Assembly: GCA_004794655.1 (NCBI GenBank)
Contig: SMMW01000554.1
Location: 12,255,501 to 12,319,500, forward strand
Origin: Marisa cornuarietis
Lineage: Eukaryota; Mollusca; Gastropoda; Architaenioglossa; Ampullariidae
Direction: 5' to 3'
Length of the DNA: 64,000 bases
Shown here: in pieces, positions 36,201 through 44,985 of the stretch
How positions within the stretch are numbered: position 1 is the stretch's first letter
Layout: each line of letters opens with the position of its first letter
Notes under the pieces: generated by a model
Database searches by the model: none
What the model saw: only the letters and a program-made list of their open reading frames with translations
What the model was told of the DNA's origin: nothing
Program-made: the position numbers and the translations under genes

Positions 36201-38404
36201 TGAGTGTTTCGTTGCTCCAGTCAAATTCGGATTCATAAAGTCCTAGGTAAATGATGTTTCCTTTGATTTTTCCATCTGAAGTTACAATAAAACAGCTTAC
36301 AGGAGAAATTAAAAAAATATTCCGAAATGCATTTAGAATAGTCAGTCTATAGCAGAAGGGTCATCCCTCCTACATTCTTTTCCATCTTTATTAAAATTAA
36401 GACTATCAATCAGTCCAAGAAAGAATAAACTCCAACACAAATTTTTATACTCGTAATTTAAGTTTAAGCACTGACAACATTTGCAATAACTTTATATATA
36501 TATATATATACAATGAAACATGCATATATTCATACCTTCTAAATGGTACTGTCTAATATATTTTCCATAGCAGAGTTCATAACTCCACCAGTCTTTTGTC
36601 TGCAATGAAAACTTGAATTATGATTTGAAAACAAATAATGTGCCCATTTCAGTTCCTACACATGAACAGCTGTCATAAAATCGCAAATTTAACAAGTTAC
36701 TTTCTACAAATAGCCAAAAGTCAATAAAAGCATAATATAAATTGATTGTTTTTAAAAAGCAATGCCTAAATTGTAAAAATTGGTTACTTATAAGCAGCCT
36801 ACTCTTCAGTACACTTCTTATGTCATATGATGAGTACAAATCCAAATGTGTCCTCAAAAGTGTTGTAAAGCAGATCTTTGTAATGATAATATACTTGATG
36901 CAAGCAGTTAAAGAAAGTCCTGCAATATTTAAGAGCCTCCTCTTTAAGGGCTTTTATCTTGCAAATTGGTAGGGGTTCACCTGCTCCAATTATAGGAATA
37001 ATTATTTTGCAACAAGCTAAACTCAGCCTAAATAAATAATAAGTGCTTTTTGCTGGTTTTTATTAAAAATGTCAAAGAAAAAGAGACTATATGCAAACAA
37101 GCAAAATAGTAGAATAAAATTATATCCTTTTACCACTCTTCATCCTTGTCTACTTTTCTCTACTTCATGATTACTATTGACAAAGTTAACTGTGCATCAG
37201 CAGTGCAAGTATAACTGGTGCTTATGGCTGAGTTACAAATTTAAGGGGGAAAAAATAGCTCTTAAGAAATTAACAATAAATGTGTACAAAAAACTGACAA
37301 CTATATATCAATTACATGTAACAAATATTTCTATTAGCTTAAGATACATCACCTTAACTAGACAGGGTCCTATTCCAATAGGGTTCAGGAGTTGTATCAC
37401 ACCCTTCTCAAGTGCTTCTTTCTCTTTTTCTACCTTTTGCTTCTCCTGCTCCACATTACTTGGGTATGTGCACTGATACTGCTGGCCATGGCGAGATGTT
37501 ACAACTATGGCAGTTTCTGGAACTGCCTGCAAAACATTTTTATTTGCACTATGTTCAGAGAGAAATTATATTACAGACACCCATATCTATTTTTAAATAC
37601 ATGAACACATTCCATGCCTCCAAATCAGCAACTCTAGTCTCATTATATTTGTGATTTATTTCAACCAGTGCTGTGTAATTAGATTCTGATGAACTACTGC
37701 ATTTAAGTCTTCTTTTCTTATTTATTGCTACACAATAGTAATCTTACAGACTGACGTCTCACACCTGTTTACACCTTCTTTGCAGTGATACTGGCTTATT
37801 AATTGCTGGCTCGGCTTACATCTGTCTCCCATTCCCCTGACATCTAACAACATGTAAATTAAATTTTATCATCTCTATAATTTTAATATTTTAGTAAATT
37901 TTCGGTACAACTTTGATATGGCGACGGCCATAAAAAAAATGGCTCGCGGCATTTGTCGTCTGCTCGTTCCACTCAATTGCCCAAATGTACCTAATAAACT
38001 AAACCTAACCCTAACCCTACCCCAAACCCTAACCTCAAACCTCTGACAAAATAACACAAACCGGACTATGACGTCACGTCTTACCCCATATCAAAGTTCT
38101 GTCAAATTTTCTTTCAAATAAATTAATGTTTTTTGTTTTGGTTCTCCAGTTCACCAGTACGCAATAGTTGCTGGGACTCCCACCTGTGAGTGCAATCGTG
38201 CAGACGACGACTGCTGGATGATGCCTTCAACATATGACATACGTATAATTAGAGGCTTACCTGTGATATTGCGATGGGATCGCTGACAATGTCTATACCA
38301 TAATTTGTTGACTGCAGCTCTTCGATGTTCATAAAGGAATGCGACTGAAGTGCGAAGTGAAATACTATGAGGCAAAATAGAACTACACTTGTTTTCGCCA
38401 CCAT
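20654..38404 (-). CDS. OS9: Protein OS-9 (ER lectin, ER-associated degradation)
   Basis: Complete gene, 16 coding exons, about 731 residues (human OS-9, about 667). Exons from 5' to 3': 38404-38261, 37526-37353, 36599-36536, 36275-36199, 35078-34971, 34611-34410, 33226-33167, 30731-30594, 29205-29088, 28054-27849, 27049-26940, 23663-23561, 23226-23050, 22765-22580, 21938-21814, 20857-20654. Every junction is GT/AG and in phase. Known role: an ER-lumen lectin that binds trimmed mannose on misfolded glycoproteins and delivers them to the Hrd1-Sel1L ubiquitin ligase. The start at 38404 is the second in-frame ATG of its exon; it has G at +4 and begins a good signal peptide (hydrophobic [13 protein letters not shown]). 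No lesions found. The C-terminus has no KDEL-like signal, as in other OS-9 proteins. Confidence 0.95.
22009..22027. repeat. (TA)n microsatellite
   Basis: Alternating TA run in the OS-9 intron between the last two coding exons and their flank; simple sequence only. Confidence 0.9.
22182..22240 (-). repeat. Retroposon tail with (AAT)n end, copy 2
   Basis: Minus-strand copy of the dispersed tail at 15505-15581: the reverse complement reads 'catgctctctacgagtgtga' then 'atatgcgctataaaaatctt', ending in an ATT microsatellite. It lies in an OS-9 intron. The element body may extend toward 22330 but is not recognised. Confidence 0.6.
23930..24960. repeat. GC-richer unclassified repeat block in OS-9 intron
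   Basis: A block with composition unlike its AT-rich surroundings, containing direct tandem copies (see next entry) and no stable coding frame. Two open frames on the minus strand (23909-24382 and 24444-24707) mirror each other because of the tandem repeat ('[19 protein letters not shown]' resembles '[19 protein letters not shown]') and are not evidence of a gene. It may be the untranslated end of the adjacent Jockey-like LINE or a separate element. Confidence 0.4.
24241..24500. repeat. 127-bp tandem repeat, two copies plus start of a third
   Basis: Copies begin 'gccaggaaagatcacagaag' (24241) and 'gccaggagagatcatagaag' (24368), and the third start 'gcctgg' is at 24495, giving a steady 127-base period. 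The copies are about 90% alike by eye. Tandem monomers of this kind occur in LINE 5' regulatory regions and in non-autonomous elements. Confidence 0.8.
25008..25996 (-). mobile_element. Jockey-like LINE ORF1 (gag-like, zinc knuckles), degraded
   Basis: Open frame 25996-25337 begins '[18 protein letters not shown]', continues through '[13 protein letters not shown]' and '[14 protein letters not shown]', then carries knuckle motifs: '[14 protein letters not shown]', '[13 protein letters not shown]' and '[15 protein letters not shown]'. This is the nucleic-acid-binding ORF1 typical of Jockey-clade non-LTR retroposons. The last Cys of the first knuckle is Phe, so that knuckle is broken. A downstream frame (to about 25008) continues the Lys/Glu and Pro/Ser-rich tail after a frameshift. 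No endonuclease/RT ORF2 follows within the intron, so it is a truncated copy in antisense-free orientation to OS-9 (same strand as the host gene). Confidence 0.8.
26000..26930. other. OS-9 intron part next to LINE ORF1
   Basis: GC-richer DNA that may be the 5' part of the minus-strand LINE. Long open frames on the minus strand (26305-26766 and overlapping frames) are low-complexity Phe/Ser/Leu-rich and look like chance readings of purine-rich sequence. Nothing further supported. Confidence 0.4.
27290..27752 (+). mobile_element. CR1-like LINE 3' fragment
   Basis: Near 27310 the plus strand reads '[11 protein letters not shown]' and '[13 protein letters not shown]', the region after the RT domain of CR1-like elements. 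The 3' end ('gggcaagggctaaatgaaaa ... acctctcgtaaataaagaat') matches the 3' end of the larger CR1 copy at about 42690-42760 on the same strand. It is a 5'-truncated insertion in an OS-9 intron, antisense to the host. Confidence 0.75.
30988..32635 (+). mobile_element. ISL2EU-type DNA transposon with THAP domain, nearly full length
   Basis: Ends carry an imperfect inverted repeat: left 'agcactttct...tgacgtcacg...gcggacaaaca', right (reverse complement) 'agcgctctat...tgacgtcacg...gcggacaaaca'. It is flanked by AT at 30986-30987 and at 32636-32637, consistent with a two-base target duplication. Inside is a single plus-strand transposase reading (THAP, helix-turn-helix, start of a DDE_Tnp_4 domain). 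About 1.65 kb in total, shorter than an intact element, so internally deleted. It sits in the OS-9 intron between exons 7 and 8, antisense to the host. Confidence 0.75.
31126..32385 (+). pseudogene. THAP-domain / PIF-Harbinger-like transposase, broken
   Basis: The ATG at 31126 opens a frame with a THAP-like C2CH zinc finger: 'CCWGLCKSD', 'FIPFPKPGK', '[11 protein letters not shown]', 'YICSLHF'. This frame closes at a TAG (31627-31629), after which the same frame resumes ('[19 protein letters not shown]', to about 31948). A second frame then carries the helix-turn-helix '[20 protein letters not shown]', and a third the first catalytic block of a DDE domain ('[11 protein letters not shown]', '[17 protein letters not shown]'). 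So one stop and two frameshifts interrupt it, and the later catalytic Asp/Glu blocks are absent. The transposase is inactive; the THAP piece alone could still be translated. Confidence 0.8.
33230..34409 (-). other. OS-9 intron 6 with retroposon-like tail
   Basis: Contains a plus-strand stretch near 33790-33840 ('ctgcattgagccttctgcta' then 'ccctttattgttattatcat') resembling a LINE/SINE 3' end, and another near 34165 ('aaatgcgctataaaaaagtt'). No coding part recognised. An A-run at about 33237-33254 sits just upstream of the exon 7 acceptor. Confidence 0.4.
34410..38404 (-). CDS. OS9: OS-9 exons 1-6: signal peptide and MRH lectin domain
   Basis: Exon 1 gives the signal peptide and '[15 protein letters not shown]'. 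Exon 2 has '[14 protein letters not shown]'. Exon 3 has the OS-9-specific double Trp in '[13 protein letters not shown]' and the Gln in 'IRQYH'. Exon 4 has '[15 protein letters not shown]'. Exon 5 has '[11 protein letters not shown]...AEVR'. Exon 6 has '[14 protein letters not shown]'. Thus the mannose-binding residues expected of an MRH domain (Gln, Arg, Glu, Tyr) and the paired Cys are all present, so the lectin should be functional. Assignment of individual residues is by recalled family alignment, not computed. Confidence 0.93.
35720..35852 (+). repeat. LINE-type 3' end with (TATCTT)n
   Basis: The stretch 'gccctctgggacaaataaag' followed by 'tattatcttatctta' is a classic 3' end of a non-LTR retroposon: a hairpin-like sequence, AATAAA and a short repeat. 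It lies in an OS-9 intron, antisense to the gene. Where its body begins upstream is unclear. Confidence 0.55.
36492..36511. repeat. (TA)n microsatellite
   Basis: Alternating TA run about 25 bases beyond the OS-9 exon 3 donor. Confidence 0.9.
37896..38109. mobile_element. MITE-like inverted-repeat element with telomere-like core
   Basis: The left end (containing 'acaactttgatatgg') and right end (reverse complement 'cagaactttgatatgg') form an imperfect inverted repeat of about 24 bases enclosing about 215 bases. The core holds several CCCTAA-like units at about 38004-38034 ('cctaaccctaaccctacccc') and a TGACGTCACG palindrome. No open frame. It lies in OS-9 intron 1. Family not identified. Confidence 0.55.
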
Positions 38405-39180
38405 CTTGTAGTCGGAGATTATGATTTTACTGCCAGACAATATCTGGAAGAAATCCAAATTTTAGTAAAGACGATTATTGAAATATCAGATAAAAATTTG
38501 CTTATTTTAGAGCTAAGAGAAGTTTTAGTTATTTTTAAAGGCCAATAAATTATTAGTATTGATCATGCAGAGCCGATGTGTTAGTCTTTTCCGTCACATT
38601 CTTCTGTTCCTAATTTTTGATAGAACTAAAGCAACATCATCATTTAACCGCCACAAATGTTTTAGTTAGCGAGAAATATTTTCAAATTTAGTTTCATACA
38701 AAATGAAAACTAAGTTACGAAGAATACGTTCAGTATTAAATTTTCTGTAGTTTTTTTAATGCTTGTCGATGCTGTTACATATGTTAACAATAGTGCCCTA
38801 AAAAGGACATTCATTTGATGATGATGAAGTCCATTTGTAATGCGCAGGTATCCATTCAGAAGTATGCTCATTACGCAGCAAAAACAAAATAATGGATCAG
38901 TTTACCGTGTACATCTAGTCAGTGAGACTTTCAGCTGAGGACTCACCATCATATTCGCTGATGACATCTAGTATAATAATAAACGTGTGCTTTATATAGA
39001 GCATGACCATGGTGACGAAGGAGCATGCTTTCAGCACTTGAGACAAGAAGACACGGACAGCATACGAAGAGCGGAAAGAGAAAACCGTGCAGACAACCAG
39101 TAAAAGACAAACAGAGAACAAACTGTAAGGTTACAGAGTATCATAAATCTGCAGATAAAGACGAGAAAGCAGACTAGTCA
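38405..39180. other. Upstream region of OS-9
   Basis: Between the OS-9 start codon and the CR1 insertion. It must contain the OS-9 5'UTR and promoter, but I see no TATA box or CpG-rich core that I would call. No other gene. Confidence 0.4.
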
Positions 39181-39234
39181 AAAGACTATAATCACAACTA
39201 ATCAGTTTCTTCCCCTTCACCACCTTTTCCTAAG

Positions 39235-40242
39235 GAGGCTGACATTGAAGGAAATCATCACAAACCTAAGCATAGTCTGGGCGTACATTCCAACACAGCG
39301 ACTCTCATAGTCGTTGACTCTGTCGTCGCTGGACTGCATCAAGGCAAGATGGTCGTTGACAGGAAACCTTGCCAGGTGCTATCGCTATCTGGCCTAAGCA
39401 AAATCAAACTGTTGGCAGTCCTACGAAACATCGTACCACAAAAACAAATAACCACCATAGTCATTCACATCGGGATTAATGACTGCAAAAGAGGATACAT
39501 TGTCAATTACGAGTCTTGGCAAAGTGTCCTTGCTAGCTGCCAACGGTGCTTCCCAAGAGCCAGGATCATGATGTCTTCCATCCTGCCACACGAGGACAAT
39601 CACCCTCACATAACATCCTGCATCATACAATCCAACAAAAACATGCAGGATGCCTCAGAGCAGGCTGGGTCCCACAATGTCAATAACGACCTAATTTTTT
39701 TCACGCTCTCAGGACAGATCAAGACGGGATGGCTGAGAGATTGTATACACCCCAACACCAGAAGAAGCAGTGGTCTGGCTATGAACATCAAGCGTCACTT
39801 TTCTGCACCCCTGATCATGGCCAGACGAAACATGACACCACCTCCCAAGGACTTCACCCTCCCCGCAGCAAGAACAAAGACCCCACCCCCAGGAACTAGG
39901 ACGTCCAGCCACTCCCTGGCCCTCTGGTGGTAACCAAAATCTCTACGACCCCCCTCCCCCCACATACTACCCTATCTCCCTTACTCAAAATTGGCACAAT
40001 CGCCCAACAAAACAAGGACAGAGCGAGCTACTCATAGCCCTCCAAACACTGGACGACCGCCATACTCAGAGGTAGTGGCAAAACAGTATCAGCCAACTAA
40101 CCACTGGCCGGACCATGCCTTTGGTACTCCACCGGCCAAGCCTCAGAATGATCCCTCAGCCTCCAGGGAATCTCCAGATCCGGCTGCTTGCAGGAGACAA
40201 CAGGCAGTCCTGGACCTACTGACTAAACTTCTTGAACTGTAG
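39235..40242 (+). pseudogene. CR1 ORF1: SGNH/GDSL-type esterase
   Basis: The frame shows SGNH blocks in order: 'LIVVDSVV' (nucleophile Ser, block I), 'VIHIGINDC' (GxND, block III) and 'RDCIHPN' (Asp-x-x-His, block V). Catalytic residues look preserved. An in-frame TAA at about 39931 splits it from the downstream part (39991-40242), which ends 'AVLDLLTKLLEL'. The role of the esterase in CR1 elements is thought to be membrane or lipid interaction; that is family knowledge, not shown here. It is a retroposon ORF, not a host hydrolase. Confidence 0.8.
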
Positions 40243-40621
40243 TAGCCTATCCAGTGAGGCTATTGCTCAATCTCCAACGATTTGTAAAACAAATCTTACA
40301 TCACTGTGTGAACTGCTGTCTGGAGACATTAACTGATCTCCAGATGAGAACTCATTTTTGTGTTTACCAGCTGCATTAGTCCGCTGTAATCTGTTATTTA
40401 CCTTCTCCAGTTGTGACTAGCCATCTCAGTCAACAAATAGGGAAGAAACTGATTGTTCTTTTTCATTTTTGTCTTTATTTGCTAGATACTTTTTTATATA
40501 AAAAAGTAGTTATTTGTTTTATTCATCCCCTGAAAAATAGTATCCTGGAATTCAAGTACATTATAGATTTTAAATAATTAGACTTATATTTTTGTTTTTT
40601 TAAACTTTACCACCATTTAAA

Positions 40622-42510
40622 ATGTTATTTAATGGACCTCACAAAAAGTGGCCTACTAAAGATGGGCTTCATATAGATCACTTAAACATTAACAACGCCC
40701 TTAACAAAATACCCAAGGTAGAAACACTCATTTTTAACTTTGGAACCCCCTTCCACATCTTTGCCCTGTCTGAAGCACGGGTAACGGAACTTGTATCGTA
40801 CAACAATATCTCTATCCCCGGGTACACACTAGAACGTCGGCATCCAGACTGCAAACTTAAAACTGGTTTAGTCACCTACATCAGCACCTCACTCAACACT
40901 AAGCGCTTGCACCACCTCAAAAACTACAACGTGGAGTCAATCTGGCTAGAAATAAAACTAAAAAATACGGCTCCACTTCTTGTTGGATTTATTTATAGAA
41001 ACCCAAACGAACAGGCCGAATAAACAGACCACTTCAGCGTCATGTTTGATGCTGTGCTCCTTGAATCCAAAGAATACATGCTACTAGGGGACTTCAACAT
41101 TGACCTCCTGAAACCGAATAAACAATGGATTGAAAGGTTAGTCTATCAAACCTCACCCAACTAGTTACCACCCCAACAAGAGTCACCATCACCTCACAAA
41201 CGTCACCGCTATGAAATGAAGCAAGATGGAAAACTACTTCAGCAAACTTATAGAATGCAAGAACACTAAACTGATCTGGAAAGCTATCAATCAACAAACA
41301 AGTCTAGACAAACCTGACCTACAATTACAATACCCCCTAACGAGCTGAACGCACATTTTGCAGGAATTGCTTCTAGGGTAGTCTCAAATGACTACTCACA
41401 AGAAAACAAACTAGACAGATTACAAAGCTTCTGTAACTCAAAATGAATTTATACCTCTTTGCATTCCTCCGCTGAGTATATTGGAAGTACATCAAGCACT
41501 TACCTAACTCAAAGATACTAACACCAGAGGGCCTGACAGCATGGGCAATAAAATTCTAAAGCTCTCAGCACCAACCATTGCTGAAACTCTGACCTACCTG
41601 TATAAATCTTACTTTCCAACACACCTTAAACAGCAAAAGTAATCCCTATACACAAATCAGGTGATACAGATGACCCTAAAAATTATCGCCCAATCTCAAT
41701 CCTATCACCTCTCTAAAAACCCCTAGAAAAACACATCCACAAGCACGTACAAGAATACCTTATAAGGCATGAACTTCTCCACCCTAACCAATCCGGATTT
41801 AGGCTGCGTCACTCTTGCCACACAGCACTAATATCCATGGTGGAGCAATGGCTAAATGACAATGACAATCATTTTTCTGCTGCCTTATTTGTTGACTTTG
41901 CCAAAGCCTTTAATGTTATAGATCACAATCTGCTCATCAGAAAACTTGATTTATACAAACGAAGTACTAGGAGCAACAAACTCCTTACCTCCTTTCTCGA
42001 CAATTGAACTCAGAGACTTGCTGTAAACAACCAAATGTCTGATCTTTTTGAAGTTAAATTTGGTGTTCCTCAAGGCACAGTATTAGGACCTCTTCTTTTC
42101 TCCATATACATCAATGATCTTCCTCTCCACCTATCCCAATCATGTGAAATGTTTGCAGAAGACACCACAATACATGCACACCACCAACAGATTGAGTCTC
42201 TAGCTTCCCTCATATAGCTAAGCGCAGACGAGCTTCAGTCTTGAACGGAATCAAATCATATGTCCCTCAACCCCCAGAAAACTGAAGTCATGCTCCTCAC
42301 AACAAGACAAAAAAGACAAAACCTTGTCACCCCATTCCCAAGTATTCATATTGGCACTCAACGGAAGTTCAGTCCCACAAATTCATAGGAGTTACCATCG
42401 GCAACAACTTATCGTGGTCCCAACACATCTCTGCCACAAGCAAAAATATTTCAAAGAAAGTCTACCAGCTGTCGCCATCTACCAAAATATTTGCAAGAAA
42501 ATTAGATGAG
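40622..42510 (+). pseudogene. CR1 ORF2: APE endonuclease and reverse transcriptase, broken
   Basis: 40622-41023 is open and gives the start of an AP-type endonuclease ('HIFALSEARVTE', 'VGFIYRNPN'), followed in another frame by 'MLLGDFNIDLL'. RT motifs follow with many stops: 'NYRPISILSPL' near 41690, 'ALFVDFAKAFNVIDHNLL' near 41885, 'FGVPQGTVLGPLLFSIYIND' near 42060. The catalytic box reads 'FAED' instead of F/YADD near 42155, so an essential Asp is changed. Confidence 0.85.
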
Positions 42511-42770
42511 CCCTCTAGAAACACCTCCCAACTCCAGGACCCCTGTAAATATCTGCTATTTTTTGGTTGTTTTTTTTTTCTCAACAATCATCTTGTACAT
42601 AGTCACCTTCCACTCTCATTTGATGTCTTACCTCATGTTTATCACCAACTATATTTGTATTTTTTTTTAATTACTTGTTTATTTTTTCGCCGAAATGGGA
42701 CAAGGGCTGAATGAAAAAAGCACTTTCTCGCTTATTTACCTCTCGTTAATAAAGAATTGTCATTGTCAAT

Positions 42771-44985
42771 AGATGAAGAGAGTGAAATAAAGGATTTTAA
42801 AAAAAGGGACTGGCATTTTGTCGATTGGTGTAAGGAGCATGATTGGTGTAAGGAGCAATGCTCGTGGAATAGATGTGTTTTTAGTGCATGTTTCAATGGT
42901 GGGTAAGTGGTGGAAGTGGAAGGTTAGAAATGTTCACTATTTTGTAGCACAAAACTATAATACTATATGAAATCAAGGAGCACTCGTTCTACTTTTTGAA
43001 AACATTAATCACCACGAATTGCAGGTCAAAACCAAGGCAGTTCCTGTATCCCTTGAGTCTCACTTTCACATTGTCAGATCTTGATGTGATTGACAAGTTA
43101 CACGGGTACACGGGTCCAAAATAATATGTTGTTTTCCATAAGTGCAAATCAGACTGTGCAATACCACTTCGCCAAGAACTGCATGAGCAACCTGCTAGCA
43201 GGCAATTTTACCTTAACTCAGAGATGACTGGGCCACAGCTTCCCCTACCCATTCTCAGATTCTTAACAACAATCTTATAAACAAATCAAAGTATGATCAT
43301 GTTTGTATGTGAGTGTGGGGTAGACGAGCAACCATGCAGTTAGCTAATCAAATCCACACCATTTAACCAATTTCTACAAATTTGGCCCTTTTTGTATAAT
43401 GTATATGATTAGGACATGGACCATGTAAGACTGGTGCACATTGCCCTGATATATCAATTTTCATATATTTTCTCTTCTAAAATTGAGCCCTATGGTTTCA
43501 AGTTAAAAAAAAAGGAATTTTGACATTGCTGCACAGAACATATTTGAACATGGTAATTTAGTATGGTATACATTAGAGTGAAAGACAGATGGAATGAGAG
43601 GGAAAGGAAAGAAAATTAGTCACATAGTAAGTGGCATATCACTGCCAAACATGAGGCTGTCAACCTGTTAGAGAAGGGACATCAATCGTAAAAGTATTTT
43701 ACTGTTCTAAAACATTGACACTATATCAGCTTAACTAAGAGTGATAGTTTTAAAATTGACAATGAAAATCACACTTGGAAGATCTAGTGGCAGAAATTAA
43801 TCCAACATAGCCAGGAATGTAAAGTTTATGTAACACATGCACATACTTTTCATGGCAAATAAAATGCACTCACATGCAGCAGGATGTATTTTACTGTCAT
43901 AAATCATAAAATTACAACATGGCTACCTATTGTAGTTGAATAATTCAATTATTATTAAATAACAGATATAAATATTTCATGTAAAGCATACTCTAAAATG
44001 TGATACAATCTTGCAATGCTTGTCACAAAACCAGTATCTTCGGGGTAAACATTCATGTCTATCTCAGTATAAATATGGAATAAATATTTTTTCAATAAAA
44101 AAAGAACCAAAATATATAAATCAGGAGAAACAAATTAATGCTAACAACTTTAGCATAAAAAAGAAATAGGTGATTACACCAAGCTGTAAGTCTGGGCTCA
44201 AATATGTCCAAGATACTTCTAAAAGTTTTCTATTTTCTATCAAGTTTTTAGATAATAACATGATGAACTGCTTTTAGTGACATTCCTAGGGATAGATTTA
44301 AATAAGAGATGGTTCACACACATACAAAAAGAACTATATTACATATGGGTGTGCCTAAATCTCCTACATGTGTTGCCGATGGAAATTGCTACACCTAAAA
44401 TCATTGCATCACCTGTTGAGGAGAACTACTTTTCTCTCCATGATGCCAGATTCAATGTTAAATCTTATCTATAAAAAAGATTATTTACTTTGCTTTCTTT
44501 ACTGTAGCTTTTCCCTGCACAATTCTTCTTTTGGGTGTGGGAAAAAAATTTCCTGCATCTGCATGCACAGTTTTCCAACCAATCCACTCAACAAATCTTT
44601 TTATAAGCCTTCACTTTACTGACCTGAATTTGTGTATCATAAGAGGTCATATCTATGAATACAAAGCATATTTCATATTTTATATCAGTTCCACAAAGCC
44701 ATTTCTAATAGAAAAAACCAATTTGTTTTCAAACTGTTCCATCACATTACTGCATGTATATATCATTGCATGCTTACATATAGTAAGAACTAGACTGAAA
44801 ATCTACAAATTACTGAGCCGCTACTAGTAACACTCTCTCTTATCTTCCCTCCCCTTTTGCCTGTCTTTCTTCGTGTCACTGCTTATCTCACTTCTCATTT
44901 ATTCTCAGATTTTTGGTAAATCCTAACAACAATAATAACAACAAAGATGCCATGATAAAGTGTGGTTCATTTTCTAGTTAGACAG
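42771..44985. other. Intergenic DNA, LINE end to ankyrin/SOCS stop
   Basis: AT-rich. An 18-base direct duplication ('gattggtgtaaggagcat') sits at 42823-42857. No gene, RNA or further mobile element recognised; open frames around 44277-44827 are T/A-rich chance readings. Confidence 0.55.
44898..44903 (-). terminator. Poly(A) signal of the ankyrin/SOCS gene
   Basis: TTTATT on the plus strand is AATAAA on the minus strand, about 83 bases past the stop codon of the ankyrin/SOCS gene. Confidence 0.55.

Larger units (their letters stand above)
39181..42770 (+). mobile_element. CR1-like LINE, near full length but decayed
   Basis: Plus-strand element with ORF1 (SGNH esterase), ORF2 (endonuclease then reverse transcriptase) and a 3' end ('acaagggctgaatgaaaaaa ... 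cctctcgttaataaagaatt') shared with the fragment at 27290-27752. Esterase-bearing ORF1 is a known trait of CR1-like non-LTR elements. Multiple stops and frameshifts show it is dead. The part between endonuclease and RT is shortened and scrambled. Confidence 0.85.

Noticed and set aside
38004..38034. Chromosome end (telomere)
   Set aside because: Only a few degenerate CCCTAA units inside an inverted-repeat element within an intron.
39349..39933. SGNH hydrolase as a host or horizontally acquired enzyme
   Set aside because: Followed on the same strand by LINE endonuclease and RT and a LINE 3' end, matching known CR1 ORF1 architecture.
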